Shown: positions 23,251 through 32,746 of the stretch, piece after piece
How positions within the stretch are numbered: position 1 is the first letter of the stretch
Layout of the letters: each line of letters begins with the position of its first letter
DNA from: an uncultured Selenomonas sp.
GTDB lineage: Bacteria; Bacillota; Negativicutes; Selenomonadales; Selenomonadaceae
Direction of reading: 5' to 3'
Length of the DNA stretch: 59,761 nt
NCBI GenBank assembly: GCA_902780535.1
Contig: CACZFT010000010.1
Coordinates: 1 to 59,761 of the forward strand
Notes under the pieces: generated by a model
Databases searched by the model: none
Told to the model about the DNA's origin: nothing
Seen by the model: only the letters and a program-made list of their open reading frames with translations
Made by a program: the position numbers and the translations under genes

Positions 23251-23645
23251 CGGAGCGCATGGAAAAAGCGGGGGACGCCTTGCGGCGTTTGCATGAGGTC
23301 ATCGTTCGTGATGATCTGAACGAGCTGGAACGGGATGGCCTCATCCAGCGGTTTGAGTTCTGTTTTGAAATCCTCTGGAAATGCGGCAAGGACTATTTGC
23401 GCGATGTGGAAGGTCTCGATGCGGCTTCACCGAAGAAAGTCATCCGCATGTCACGCGAGGTCGGCCTGCTCACGGATGAAGAAACGGAACGGGCGCTCAA
23501 CATGGCGAATGACCGCAACCAGACGGCACACATGTACGACGAACAGATGGCCATCGCACTCGTGGAACGAATCAGAGGGCATGAGGCGCTCATGCAGCAG
23601 TGGTATCAGCGGATGAAATCTGCAGAAGTTGCAGAGAGGAATTGA
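23238..23645 (+). CDS. HEPN / nucleotidyltransferase substrate-binding protein (HI0074-like toxin)
   Basis: 135-residue all-helical protein of the HI0074 family, partner of MNT proteins and probable RNase toxin. Landmarks: LIQRFEFCFEILWKCGKDYL, ASPKKVIRMSREVGLL and the HEPN motif R-N-Q-T-A-H in NDRNQTAHMY. ATG 23238 overlaps the antitoxin end; ATG 23247 (overlapping its stop as ATGA) is an alternative. Intact and likely functional, unlike the module at 2283-2670. Confidence 0.85.
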   Translation: MESMTERMEKAGDALRRLHEVIVRDDLNELERDGLIQRFEFCFEILWKCGKDYLRDVEGLDAASPKKVIRMSREVGLLTDEETERALNMANDRNQTAHMYDEQMAIALVERIRGHEALMQQWYQRMKSAEVAERN

Positions 23646-23647
23646 GC

Positions 23648-23690
23648 TCATAAATGCAGTGTCGTTTCGAAATACAGCACGGCATCAAGA
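23648..23690 (-). pseudogene. Tail-only remnant of a PhzF-family gene
   Basis: Minus-strand codons DAVLYFETTLHL then TGA match the last 12 codons of the PhzF remnant at 2735 (DAVLYSEMTLHL), with about 30 similar bases. In both places it follows a MNT/HEPN pair, in the opposite orientation. Confidence 0.4.
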
Positions 23691-23710
23691 AATGGAGTGT
23701 ATTTTTATAG

Positions 23711-23739
23711 TGGACAAATTGGACACTTTGTGCTAGAAT
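23711..23739 (+). promoter_or_regulatory. Promoter of the symporter gene
   Basis: TGGACA, 17-base spacer, TAGAAT (23734-23739). Confidence 0.65.
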
Positions 23740-23758
23740 CTTTTTCGGAAACATTTCA

Positions 23759-23809
23759 GGCAATGGAGCCGCGCAACACAGGAGTCGTGTCTTGTGGTGC
23801 GCGGCTTTT
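23759..23809 (+). promoter_or_regulatory. Symporter leader: hexaloop hairpin overlapping a terminator
   Basis: Hairpin GGC-AATGGA-GCC (23759-23770) shares its 3' arm with a terminator stem GCCGCGC (23768-23774) / GCGCGGC (23799-23805), extended by an inner stem, then TTTTGG. Same layout as the leaders of amt, the corrinoid operon and mtmB. Confidence 0.55.
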
Positions 23810-23856
23810 GGTTTATCCTGCCGCAGGAGCGGCATGGGAAAGGGGAAAGGATTTTT

Positions 23857-25073
23857 ATGGGAGAGACAAAGTCTCACGGCATGAGCCTGGATAGGCTCGG
23901 CCTCTGGATCATCGTTGCGACGGTGCTCGGCGCTGTCGTCGGCCTCGTCATGGGCAAGCCGGCGCACATGTTCGCGCCGCTCGGCAACCTCTTCATGCAG
24001 CTCATCAAGATGGTCGTCGTGCCGCTCGTCCTGTTCTCGTTGATCGGCGGCGCGGCTGCACTCGGCAAGTCGAAGAGCGCGGGCAAGATCGGCCTTCTGA
24101 CATTCGTCTACTATGGCATCACGACGGCCGTCGCCGTCGCGCTCGGCCTTGCGATGAGCACGATTTTCACGCCAGGCGCGGGCATCGACATGTCGACGCT
24201 CGAAAGCGCGGCCATCCATGTCGATCACATGGAGGAGAGCACGCAGATCCCGGGCTTCTGGGATACGGTCACAGGGTTTGTGCCGGCAAACCCGTTCAAG
24301 GCGCTCGTCGATGGCAACATTCTGCAGATCATCGTCTTCGCGATGTTCATGGGCTTTGCGGCGACGTTCCTCGATGATGAAAAGAAGCAGTTCGTGCTGA
24401 ACTTCTTCAACTACCTCACGGAACTCTTCATCAAGGTCATGACGGCCATCATGTATGTCGCGCCGATCGGCGTCTTCTGCCTCATGGCGGATGCGACGGG
24501 CACGTTCGGCTACACGGTGCTTGCAAAAATCGGCTACCTCATCGTGCTCTACGTCATCGTCCTTGCGGTTGTCACGTACGGCATGATTGGCGGCACGGTT
24601 GCGATGTTCTCGAAGTGCACGACATACACGAAATTCTTCAAGGCGATGTGGAAGGTGCAGGTCTTCGCATTCTCGACAGCGTCCTCGATGGCGACGTTGC
24701 CGCTCAATATGCAGACGGCGCGCGAAGAGCTCGGCGTCTCGGCCGAGACGACATCGTTCGCGCTGCCGCTCGGCGCGACGATCAACATGAACGGCAACGC
24801 GGCCTACTACGCGATGGCCGCGACGTTCATCGCGCAGATGTACGGCATGGATCTCTCGATGCCGCAGTACATCGCCATCATCATCACGAGTACGCTCGGC
24901 GCTGTCGGCCAGTGCTCGTCGTCGCCGTCCTCGTTTCGGCGGGCATTCCGATTGACGCCCTGCCAATCCTCTTCGGTGTCGACCGTATCTTCGACATGCT
25001 GCGCACGGCGGTCAACATCACCGGCGACGCGGCCTGCGCGACGATCGTCGATCGTTTCCGCGAAGAGGGCTGA
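23857..25073 (+). pseudogene. Dicarboxylate/amino acid:cation symporter (DAACS, GltP-like), disrupted
   Basis: Sodium- or proton-coupled uptake of glutamate, aspartate or C4-dicarboxylates. ATG 23857 follows AAGGGGAAAGG. Frame 1 covers most of the protein (FAPLGNLFMQLIKMVVVPLV, FALPLGATINMNGNAAYY, ITSTLGAVG) to about 24908. The family continues with a glycine-rich AG-P-GAG segment, which is missing. The protein resumes in another frame at 24912 (VLVVAVLVSAGIPIDALPIL, DRIFDMLRTAVNITGDAACA) to TGA 25073. Loss of roughly 30 bases (3n+1) explains this. The missing helical hairpin contributes to substrate binding, so the product should be inactive unless the junction is an assembly fault. Confidence 0.85.
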
Positions 25074-25131
25074 TTTCTGCGGATTGCGCGGAAAACGTCA
25101 TTCTATCACTGCTTCCTTTATGCTATAATGT

Positions 25132-25161
25132 GCCTGTGGACTTATATCCGCAGGCTTTTTT
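25132..25161 (+). terminator. Intrinsic terminator between symporter and PBP
   Basis: 9-bp stem GCCTGTGGA/TCCGCAGGC with one G-U pair, 6-base loop, six T residues. An extended -10 (TGCTATAAT, 25121-25129) lies just before it, so it may also act as an attenuator for the PBP gene. Confidence 0.75.
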
Positions 25162-25197
25162 GTGCCTGTAGGAACAGATAGAGAGGAAGTTTCCGTT

Positions 25198-27144
25198 TTG
25201 GAAAAAGACCGGCAGGGAAAGAACGAGATTCAGAAGCGCATCATGCGCGTGCTCGCGGCAATGCTCGTACTCATGGGCATCATCGTCTTGCGCTATGGCT
25301 ATGTGCAGCTTGTGCAGGGCGACAAGCTCGCGGCGCGCATGAAGTCGCTCGTGGGGCAGGAGTACGAGCGCCAGTCGCCGCGCGGCGCCATCCTCGACCG
25401 CAACGGCCGCGAGCTCGCCGTCAGCTCCATGACGAAATCGCTCTTCATCGACCCGAGCCAGGCCGCGAAGAAAGAATCGCCCGAGGATGTCCAGGCCGCC
25501 ATCGCCAAGGGCGGCGGTTTCGTCTGGCTCAAGCGCTTTCTCTCGCAGGACGAGTACGACGCCGTCAAGGCCTACATCCGCGAGAAGGAGCTCACGGACT
25601 GCCTCGGCTTCGTCGACGAGCCGAAACGCTACTATCCGAACGACGTGCTCGCGGCGAACGTGCTCGGCTTTGTCGGTTCGGAGGACAAGGGACTCGACGG
25701 CATCGAGCAGGCGTATGACAGCCTCATCAAGGGAGAGGTCACGGAGAGCTTCCTTTATACGGATTCGCGCTCGAAGCCGATTCTTGACTCCATCTTCCAG
25801 AAGCAGCCATATCGCGGCAACCGTTGCAAGAACATCCAGCTCACGATTGACAGCACGATGCAGTTCACCGTCGAGCAGGAACTCGACCGCGCCATGGCGG
25901 AAAACAATCCGACGGCCGTGACCTGCGTCGTCATGGATCCGAAGACGGGCGACGTGCTCGCCATGGCTTCGCGGCCGACGTACAACCCGAACAAGTATTA
26001 CGATTATTCGCCGGAAGCGTGGAAGAACCGCGCCGTTTCCTTCATCTATGAGCCGGGTTCTACGTTCAAGTCCGTCGTCGCGGGCGCGGTGCTCCAAGAA
26101 AAAGTCGTCACGCCGAATCAGGTCTTCGTCGATCCTGGCTACGTCATGGTCTCGGGCCGCCGCATCCAGAACTGGAACGGCGCGAGCTTTGGCACCGTCA
26201 CGTTCACGGACGTCGTGAAGCAGTCGCTCAACACGGGCTTTGCGCAGGTCGGCCTGCGCCTCGGCGCCGAGAACCTCATGAAGTATGCGAAGGCATTCGG
26301 CTTTGGCGAGCCGACGGGCATCGGCCTGCCGGGCGAGGAAAGTGGCATCCTCTTCGACCCCGACGACATGCGCGCCTCCGACATCGCGACGACGGCCATC
26401 GGCCAGTCCATCGCCGTCACGCCGATCCAGCTCGTGCGCGCCATGGCCGCCATCGCGAATGACGGCGTCGTGCTGAAGCCGCACATCGTCAAGTCCATCC
26501 AGAATGCCGACGGCTCGACCTACATGGAAGCCCAGCGCGAGGAAGTAGGCCGCGCGCTCGAATCCGCGACGGACAAGACGCTCGTCGGCCTGCTCGAACA
26601 GGTCGTCGCTTCGGGCGGCGGCAAGAAGGCGGCCGTCAAGGGCTACCGCATCGCGGGCAAGACCGGCACGGCGCAGAAGATTCGTCCCGACGGCACGGGC
26701 TACATGGAAGGACGCTACATCGCCTCGTTCTGCGGCTTCGCGCCTGTCGAAGACCCGCAGATCGTCGTGCTTGTCATGATTGACGACCCGGGCACGGGCA
26801 ACTTCTACGGCGGCCAGATTGCCGCGCCTGTCGCCCAGCGCATCTTCGCTCAGCTCCTGCGGTATCTGCGCGTCGAACCGTCGACCGATCCGTTTGCCGA
26901 CATGGAAAAGACCCAGCGCGAGAAGCCGCGCCCCGAACCGAAGAAGTTCGAGGGCGAGATTCCGACCGGCATGATTGTCGTGCCGGATTTCAGCGGCCTT
27001 TCCATCCGCGCCGCTGCGCAGAAAGCGGCCGCCGCCGGCCTCCAGTTCGAAAGCGAGGGCAGCGGCACGGCCGTCTCCCAGACCATCCCAGCCAACACCC
27101 TCGTCGAGCAGGGCACGAGCGTCAGCGTGACGTTCGGGCAATAA
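25198..27144 (+). CDS. Penicillin-binding protein 2 / transpeptidase with PASTA domain (FtsI/SpoVD-like)
   Basis: Class B transpeptidase that cross-links peptidoglycan. 648 residues: a short cytoplasmic tail, one membrane anchor (MRVLAAMLVLMGIIVL), a dimerisation/pedestal domain (SPRGAILDRNGRELA), then the transpeptidase domain with active-site S-x-x-K in EPGSTFKSVV, an S-x-N motif in KQSLNTGF, and K-T-G in AGKTGTAQKI. The C-terminus is a single PASTA domain (VVPDFSGLSIRAAAQKAAAAG), more typical of SpoVD/PBP2x than of E. coli FtsI. TTG 25198 was chosen for its GAGAGGAAG site; GTG 25162 would add 12 residues. It stands alone rather than in a dcw cluster, so it may be a second FtsI-type paralogue. 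Confidence 0.9.
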   Translation: MEKDRQGKNEIQKRIMRVLAAMLVLMGIIVLRYGYVQLVQGDKLAARMKSLVGQEYERQSPRGAILDRNGRELAVSSMTKSLFIDPSQAAKKESPEDVQAAIAKGGGFVWLKRFLSQDEYDAVKAYIREKELTDCLGFVDEPKRYYPNDVLAANVLGFVGSEDKGLDGIEQAYDSLIKGEVTESFLYTDSRSKPILDSIFQKQPYRGNRCKNIQLTIDSTMQFTVEQELDRAMAENNPTAVTCVVMDPKTGDVLAMASRPTYNPNKYYDYSPEAWKNRAVSFIYEPGSTFKSVVAGAVLQEKVVTPNQVFVDPGYVMVSGRRIQNWNGASFGTVTFTDVVKQSLNTGFAQVGLRLGAENLMKYAKAFGFGEPTGIGLPGEESGILFDPDDMRASDIATTAIGQSIAVTPIQLVRAMAAIANDGVVLKPHIVKSIQNADGSTYMEAQREEVGRALESATDKTLVGLLEQVVASGGGKKAAVKGYRIAGKTGTAQKIRPDGTGYMEGRYIASFCGFAPVEDPQIVVLVMIDDPGTGNFYGGQIAAPVAQRIFAQLLRYLRVEPSTDPFADMEKTQREKPRPEPKKFEGEIPTGMIVVPDFSGLSIRAAAQKAAAAGLQFESEGSGTAVSQTIPANTLVEQGTSVSVTFGQ

Positions 27145-27146
27145 AG

Positions 27147-27192
27147 AAATCGCCGGTGAAGCATGCGTGGCACTTCTTCACCGGCGATTTTG
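27147..27192. terminator. Bidirectional terminator between PBP and srlB
   Basis: 14-bp stem AAATCGCCGGTGAA/TTCACCGGCGATTT with a 16-base loop, T-run on both strands. Confidence 0.85.
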
Positions 27193-27222
27193 TCATGCGA
27201 GGAAAGGAAAAGATGAATCGGG

Positions 27223-27585
27223 TTATTTCTTGAAGAACGTGATCTTCAGGCCGTTTGAGAGCACTGGCTGGCCCTTGCCTTTGAGGATGACCTGGCCGGG
27301 CATGGAGCCTTCGGCGTTGAAGACGAGCGTGCAATGGCCCTCTTCCTTGAGGTTCTGGTTGACGTCCTCGCCGACGGAGACGACCGTGTACTCGGAGCTG
27401 CCGATGGAGAGCTTGTCGCCTTTCTTGATTTCGCCCTTGAGCTGGCCGCCTGTGTGCTCGACGACCATCTCGGAGAGGTTCGGGCGGATGCCTTCGTCGA
27501 GCAGGATGACGCTCTGGTTGTTCATGAGGAAGGTGCGCGCGAGGTTGCCGATGGCCGTGATGGTCACTTCATATTTCGTTTCCAT
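27223..27585 (-). CDS. srlB: PTS glucitol/sorbitol-type IIA component
   Basis: 120-residue phosphotransferase IIA protein of the glucitol family. It would pass phosphate from HPr to a sorbitol-specific IIC/IIB, but no permease gene is nearby. Family marks: METKYEVTITAIGNLARTFL, DEGIRPNLSEMVVEHTGG (with the candidate phosphorylation-site histidine) and GSMPGQVILKGKG. Read from ATG 27585 on the minus strand. An orphan IIA of this type may be regulatory; a role cannot be assigned from context. Confidence 0.85.
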   Translation of the reverse strand: METKYEVTITAIGNLARTFLMNNQSVILLDEGIRPNLSEMVVEHTGGQLKGEIKKGDKLSIGSSEYTVVSVGEDVNQNLKEEGHCTLVFNAEGSMPGQVILKGKGQPVLSNGLKITFFKK

Positions 27586-27731
27586 GGATGAGAAATCCCC
27601 TTTCGTCCCAGTTCTATGCAGAATAATGCTTGATTACTCTTCATTATAGCATAAATTTCGGCATTTTTGGCGGACATGTGACAGATTTCTCTTTTTTATG
27701 GAAATTTGCAGAAATATTTTCGTGAAAATCC

Positions 27732-27760
27732 TTGACAGAGAGGGGCAGATTTCGTATAAT
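27732..27760 (+). promoter_or_regulatory. Consensus promoter of tRNA-Gln
   Basis: Perfect TTGACA, 17-base spacer, perfect TATAAT (27755-27760), about 37 bases before the tRNA. Confidence 0.92.
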
Positions 27761-27797
27761 ACTTTTTGTTGACAGCGCAGAGCTGTCATGAAGACCT

Positions 27798-27873
27798 AGG
27801 GGCATCGCCAAGTTGGTAAGGCACGGGATTCTGAATCCCGCATGCGTAGGTTCGAGTCCTGCTGCCCCTGCCA
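27798..27873 (+). tRNA. tRNA-Gln (anticodon CUG)
   Basis: 76-base tRNA with acceptor AGGGGCA/TGCCCCT, discriminator G and encoded CCA. The D-arm contains AGTTGGTAA, the anticodon stem CGGGA/TCCCG surrounds TTCTGAA (CTG at 27831-27833), and the T-loop TTCGAGT is normal. It sits alone between its promoter and a terminator. Confidence 0.95.
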
Positions 27874-27884
27874 TTTGAAAACAG

Positions 27885-27912
27885 AGCATCGCGGATTCGC
27901 GGTGCTTTTTTT
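27885..27912 (+). terminator. Terminator of tRNA-Gln
   Basis: 9-bp stem AGCATCGCG/CGCGGTGCT (one G-U), GATT loop, seven T residues. Confidence 0.9.
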
Positions 27913-28021
27913 GTTGCAGGATTTTGCGCTTTTATCGAGAATCCATAAGGGAGAAACCGATTTTTTGCCGCTGGGCGGTCATCGGTTCTATTTGCAAGTT
28001 CCCTTGTTTTTGGAGACATCT

Positions 28022-29903
28022 ATGAAATGGCGATATTCGTCCCGCTTTCTCGCGGGGCTTCTGTTGCAGATCATCTTTTCTTTCCTGTCATTTTCGAGCG
28101 GGCATCTCGTGCTGGCGTTCTTTGGCACACTGCTGACGGCGGCTGTGATCGGCTTGTTGCCGGGGCTTTGCGCCGCCTTGCTGGCGGGCGCATTTTTCAG
28201 CTTTTTAGTGGAAAGCGGGCGCTTCTTCATGCTGCCCGTAGACTTCCTGCTCGTGTTCGTGGCAGCGTATGCAGCACGGCATAGCTGGCTGGATTCGTGG
28301 CGGCGGATGCTCTTCGGAGGACTCGCAACGGGCTTTGTTGCAGGCCTTGCTGCATTCGGGCTCGGCAGCTGCCTGGAGTTCCCTCTGGCAGATTCCATCA
28401 TGAAGGGGACGTGGCTGACGGCGGGCATGCCGGAGGCGCATGTACAGCTCCTGCTCTCTGGCATATATCATGCGGCGGACGTCGGGATCAGCTTTTTGCT
28501 GCTCGCAGGGCTCCGGCGGCTGGCACCGTCGCTGTTCCTTGTGGAACCGCATCCCGCGACATTCGCGAAGGAAGGCGTGCGGCGGTTCCCCATTCGCGTG
28601 AAGCTCCTCGTGATCTTGAGTGTCGTGATGGTCTTCACGGCGTCGCTGCTCTTTTTCTGCGTGCGCGGCATTTACCGCCAGCAGCTTGTCGAGACGTATG
28701 GATCTGTTGCGCGCAATTTCGTCGAAGCAGCGTCCATGCTCGTGGATGAACGGGAACTGCCCGTCATCCTCGCGCCGGGCGGCAGCGAGACGGAGGCATA
28801 CCGCGAGCTCTTTTCGGATATGCGGGCGTTCTACGCGCGCTCGGACGACATCATCCGCTATCTGAACCTCTATACGGTCGGCGAACAGGACGGGCGCGGC
28901 TATGCCATGACGATCTGCGACCCGTCGGATACGGGCTACCGCTATGGCCGGACGTTCTGGATGGACGAGGATGCGTATTACGATGAAATCGGCAAGCAGA
29001 TGCTCGACCCGAAAGACAACCGCATGATCGGTCTGGCTCATGACGATTTACAAGCCGCTCTATGACCCTGATGGCAAAAAAGTCGCCTTCATCGGCATCG
29101 ACCTCGACATGACGCGCGCGATGCAGGAGATGCGCGTGCTCGATACGAAGATGCTGAGCATCGAATTCATCATCTTCAGCCTGCTGCTGGCGCTGATGTA
29201 CCGGATTATCACGCAGCAGGTCATCGACCCCGTGCGCCGCTTGCAGGAGATGCTCGGCTATTTCCGCGAGCATCGCGAAAAATCGCCTGCTGAAGAGGCG
29301 CCGACGTCGGGGGACGAGTTCGAGGTGCTCGCGCACGACATTACGGAGGTGCAGGACATCATCCTGCAGGATTCGGAGCAGCTCCAGGAGTATCTCGACC
29401 TCATCCAGCGCATGGCGCTCCGCGACGAGCTCACGGGCGTGCAGAATCACACGGCGTATGAGAACAAGCTCTCGGAGCTCACGGCCGTCATCACGGCGGG
29501 CACGGCGGAGTTCGCCATCCTCATGGCGGATATGAACGGGCTGAAATTCGTCAACGATGTCTACGGCCATGAAAAAGGCGATATCGCACTGCGGGCGATG
29601 AGCCGCGCACTTTGCGACATCTTCAAGCACAGTCCGGTTTACCGCATCGGCGGCGACGAGTTCGTCGTCGTGCTGACCGGCCGCGACTACGAAAACCGCG
29701 ACGCGCTGCTGGGGGAGCTCGCGCCCTATGAGCGCGTGCGCAACCGCGCAGCGGCCGAACCGTGGACAGAAGTCGCCATGGCTGTCGGCTGCTCCGTCTA
29801 CGATCCGCTCCAAGACCGCGACTATCAAGACGTTTTCAACCGCGCGGACGAGACGATGTACGAGAACAAGCGGCGGATCAAGAAAGAAGCGGGCGAGCTC
29901 TGA
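28022..29903 (+). pseudogene. Membrane diguanylate cyclase (GGDEF), frameshifted
   Basis: Would make cyclic di-GMP. ATG 28022 follows TTGGAGA. Residues 1-~190 form five to six membrane spans resembling an integral sensor or small-molecule-permease fold (FGTLLTAAVIGLLPGLCAAL). After a further span comes an extracytoplasmic dCACHE-like part (FWMDEDAYYDEIGKQML). At about 29039 the frame changes. The second frame continues MTIYKPLYDPDGKKVAFIGI, a final membrane span, a HAMP-like linker and an intact GGDEF domain (ALRDELTGVQNHTAYENKL, RIGGDEFVVVL). One inserted or two deleted bases would explain the break. A separate product starting in the second frame at ATG 29040 is possible but would lack the sensor. 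Confidence 0.85.
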
Positions 29904-29921
29904 ACTGTCCGAACACCCGAT

Positions 29922-29972
29922 AAAAATGCGCACTGCGAAGCTTTGAAAGCTGCTTCGCAGTGCGCATTTTTT
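29922..29972. terminator. Bidirectional terminator between cyclase and mannanase genes
   Basis: Perfect 20-bp stem (arms 29922-29941 and 29952-29971) with A-run and T-run on either side, serving both convergent genes. Confidence 0.92.
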
Positions 29973-29995
29973 GCATGTGTTATCGCGTGATTGCG

Positions 29996-32659
29996 TTACT
30001 GCCGGATGGCGCGGATGTCGTCGAGGTAGAAGTGGGAATCGACGGGCTCATCGCCGACGGTGTTGCAGTAAATCGCGAAATGCTGCAGGCGTTCGGGATG
30101 GAACGTGCCGCCGTTCTTGCCGACGAAATCCTTGAACGGCAGGACGACGTGCTGCGGCGTCGTCTTTTTTGCGAGGTCGGTGAGGTTCACCTCGAAGTCC
30201 TCGCCGTCCGAATTCATCTGAATGATGAATTTCTGGCCCTTGCCGTCCGGATAGAACCAGAACGAGACGGCATCATAGGCGCTCCAGTCGACGCCCATCG
30301 ATTTGATGATGCCGGCCCAGCCGCCTTTGACGAGGCTGTAATGGAAGTCGAGGCTGTAGCTGCCGTCGCTTTTTTGCGCAGCGTCCGTGGAAAGGCTCGG
30401 GCGGATGGCGCAGCCGGGGCCGCAGTTCGTCGAGTACGCACCGCGCAGGAGCTCGTTGTCGCCATAGTAGTTTTCAAACGTATCGACGACGTCTGCCGGG
30501 AGCGCGACCTCGGGCATGTTGTAGAAGACGCGCAGGCTGTCGACCGTTTTGCCATCGAGCAGGAAGTCGATGTTTCCGACCGTCTTGCCAATTTTTTCGA
30601 GGAGGTCGCTGGTGATGGAGGCGGCAAATGTACCGTCGGCCGTCTTCGTGGCGGCTTTTTCCTCGATGGCTTTGCCCGCAGCGTCTGTAAAGCGGAACGC
30701 GGCCTTCTGGTACGTTCCAGCTGCTTTTGCCGTGACCTCGGCTGGAGCCGTGATGCGCGCATTCGAGCTCGGCGCGGTCAGGTAGCCGTAGGTGGCGGCA
30801 GCGGGGACAGACTGGACATCGAGCTTCTGCCAGTCGGGCATCTGTCCTGCAAAGACGGAACGCGGGTCATTGTAGAAGCGCGTGAAGCCGTCGACCATCT
30901 CGTGGCCGCGCTGCTTGTCCACCATATAGGGCTGGTCGAAGACATCTTCATTGAAGTTCGACCATGTCGAGAAATACGGGAACTTGTGCGCGGAAAGCAC
31001 ATCCAGCGCCTCGGTGAACCAGTCCTTGCGCTGTGCCCCCGTGCGGCCGAGCGTGTCCTTGCCGCAGAGGATGCCCGTCTCAGGAATCGTCGTGATCTTT
31101 CCGTGCTTCGCGGCGAACGACTGCACGATGTCCATGTTCTTCGCGAAGTTCTCCATCCAGTTGTCCTTCGCCTGCGGCTTTTCCTGATACATGTCAAAGC
31201 CCGGCACGTCGATGAACGCATCGCCGGGGTAGCGTGTCAGGTAGTCCGCCTCGTCCGTGAACGGGCCATTTGGCGAGTAGACATAGAGGAAGTTGTGCAC
31301 GCCCTTTTCGTCGCGCAGGTATTCTTCCGTGTAGCGGAAGAGGTTCTTGAACTCGCTCGCCGAGCAGTGCGCCGCACCCCACCAGAACCAGCTGCCGTTG
31401 TTCTCGTGATAGGGACGGAACAGCACGGGGATGTTCTTTTCCTGCAAGGCGAGGCCATAGGCCGCAATCTTGTCGAGATAGGCCGTGAAGACAGGGTTGA
31501 GGTCGCCGCCGGGCAGCACGCGCCGCACGACATCGCCATCCGTCACGACAGACGTGAAGCCGGAAAAATCATAATCGCCATTTGTTTTGCCCTTGGCCGC
31601 GACCTGCGCAAAGTTCGGCATGTGCGCGGAGAGCGAGACGATGGCGCCGAGCTTTGATGCGCACTCGGACGCTTCGACGGCGCGGTCGATGGCGGCCTGT
31701 CCCGTCACGGGCGGATACGCGCCGGCAGGCGGCTCGTGTCCCTGATATTCCGTGTCATTTCCCGCGAGCGTCATCGCGTCAATCGGCATCACGGCCGGAT
31801 AGTCGCGCAGCATCGTGAAAGTATCCGACGTGCCAGCCTTGCCCGGGCCTGCATGCATGAGCAGGTCGTTCATGTGGCCGTAGAGCACATAGTCGGAGTC
31901 TGCGATGCCGCCGAGGAAGCTGTAGAGCTTCGCGGCATTCGGGATGGCCTTCGCATCGGTCAGAGCGACCTGCGCGGGCGTCTGCAGCTTCTTCAGATCG
32001 ACCTTCTCCTGTTTCGCCGGCTGCACGGTGCGCGTCACATAGCCATCATCGTAGGACAGCGTGATGTTGTCGATGGCGAGCTTGCCGCAGTAGTCGGTCT
32101 CCGAGCCGACGATGTTGACTTCGAGCAGCGTGAGCGGCGCGGCGGGCGTGTCGAATGCAGCCGTGACATGCGCTTTCTTCCAGCCGTTCCCGGCATCCGC
32201 CGCGTTCTTCGTGTCGATGGCCGTGACGGCGGAGACCTCCGCGCCTGCCGTCGTCTTCATGTAGACCTTCGTCTGGAACGCGCCCTGCGTCATGGCCTCG
32301 GGGCGGAAATAGAAGTCGAACGAGAGGCGGTTGCTCCTGCCGACGTCGAGCGGCTGCGCTTTGCTTGCCGCACCAGCGCCGAACTTCACCTCGCTCCAGC
32401 CGTTTTCCTTCTGGCCCCGATAGTCGGCATCGAACGCGAGCGCACCGCCGCCGACCTCGGAAAGATGCAGGACGGCAGGCTCGCCATCATACGCCCACTT
32501 TCCATCATAATGCCAGCCTTCGAGGTCTTTGGCAAAATTCCAGGAAATGGTCTCGGCAGCCTTGGCAGGCGAAGCGAGGACAGGCACGGACGCAGCCCCG
32601 AACGCAAGCGAGAAAGAGAGTGCCAGCGGCACCGCGCGCCACAGCAGACGGTCATTCAT
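29996..32659 (-). CDS. Secreted GH26 beta-mannanase with flanking carbohydrate-binding domains
   Basis: Endo-1,4-beta-mannanase of 887 residues that cuts mannan outside the cytoplasm. Signal peptide at the start (LALSFSLAFGAASVPVLASP). Residues ~40-220 are a beta-sandwich resembling mannan-binding modules. Residues ~250-590 are the GH26 barrel, with the acid/base Glu in RPYHENNGSWFWWG (about residue 420) and the nucleophile Glu in TTIPETGILCG (about 525). After a linker domain, a C-terminal carbohydrate-binding sandwich (VDTFENYYGDNELLRGAYST ... FYLDDIRAI) ends the protein. ATG 32659 has GGAGGAA 7 bases upstream. No anchor motif is visible, so it is free or held by its binding domains. Own promoter and operator; no neighbouring mannan genes. 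Confidence 0.92.
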   Translation of the reverse strand: MNDRLLWRAVPLALSFSLAFGAASVPVLASPAKAAETISWNFAKDLEGWHYDGKWAYDGEPAVLHLSEVGGGALAFDADYRGQKENGWSEVKFGAGAASKAQPLDVGRSNRLSFDFYFRPEAMTQGAFQTKVYMKTTAGAEVSAVTAIDTKNAADAGNGWKKAHVTAAFDTPAAPLTLLEVNIVGSETDYCGKLAIDNITLSYDDGYVTRTVQPAKQEKVDLKKLQTPAQVALTDAKAIPNAAKLYSFLGGIADSDYVLYGHMNDLLMHAGPGKAGTSDTFTMLRDYPAVMPIDAMTLAGNDTEYQGHEPPAGAYPPVTGQAAIDRAVEASECASKLGAIVSLSAHMPNFAQVAAKGKTNGDYDFSGFTSVVTDGDVVRRVLPGGDLNPVFTAYLDKIAAYGLALQEKNIPVLFRPYHENNGSWFWWGAAHCSASEFKNLFRYTEEYLRDEKGVHNFLYVYSPNGPFTDEADYLTRYPGDAFIDVPGFDMYQEKPQAKDNWMENFAKNMDIVQSFAAKHGKITTIPETGILCGKDTLGRTGAQRKDWFTEALDVLSAHKFPYFSTWSNFNEDVFDQPYMVDKQRGHEMVDGFTRFYNDPRSVFAGQMPDWQKLDVQSVPAAATYGYLTAPSSNARITAPAEVTAKAAGTYQKAAFRFTDAAGKAIEEKAATKTADGTFAASITSDLLEKIGKTVGNIDFLLDGKTVDSLRVFYNMPEVALPADVVDTFENYYGDNELLRGAYSTNCGPGCAIRPSLSTDAAQKSDGSYSLDFHYSLVKGGWAGIIKSMGVDWSAYDAVSFWFYPDGKGQKFIIQMNSDGEDFEVNLTDLAKKTTPQHVVLPFKDFVGKNGGTFHPERLQHFAIYCNTVGDEPVDSHFYLDDIRAIRQ

Positions 32660-32681
32660 AAAAGATTCCTCCAATGCAATT

Positions 32682-32700
32682 ATTTCAAATATGTTGAAAT
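32682..32700 (-). promoter_or_regulatory. Operator-like inverted repeat in the mannanase leader
   Basis: Perfect palindrome ATTTCAA-ATATG-TTGAAAT located just downstream of the mannanase start of transcription; a likely repressor site. Confidence 0.6.
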
Positions 32701-32717
32701 ATATAAGTTATATCTTT

Positions 32718-32746
32718 ATAATACACGACGGAAGACGAAAAGTCAA
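32718..32746 (-). promoter_or_regulatory. Promoter of the mannanase gene
   Basis: On the minus strand TTGACT, 17-base spacer, TATTAT (32723-32718). Confidence 0.75.

Noticed and set aside
25121-25161. PBP gene under the same antitermination leader as mtmB
   Set aside because: A terminator follows the -10, but no hexaloop hairpin overlaps it; it more simply ends the symporter transcript.
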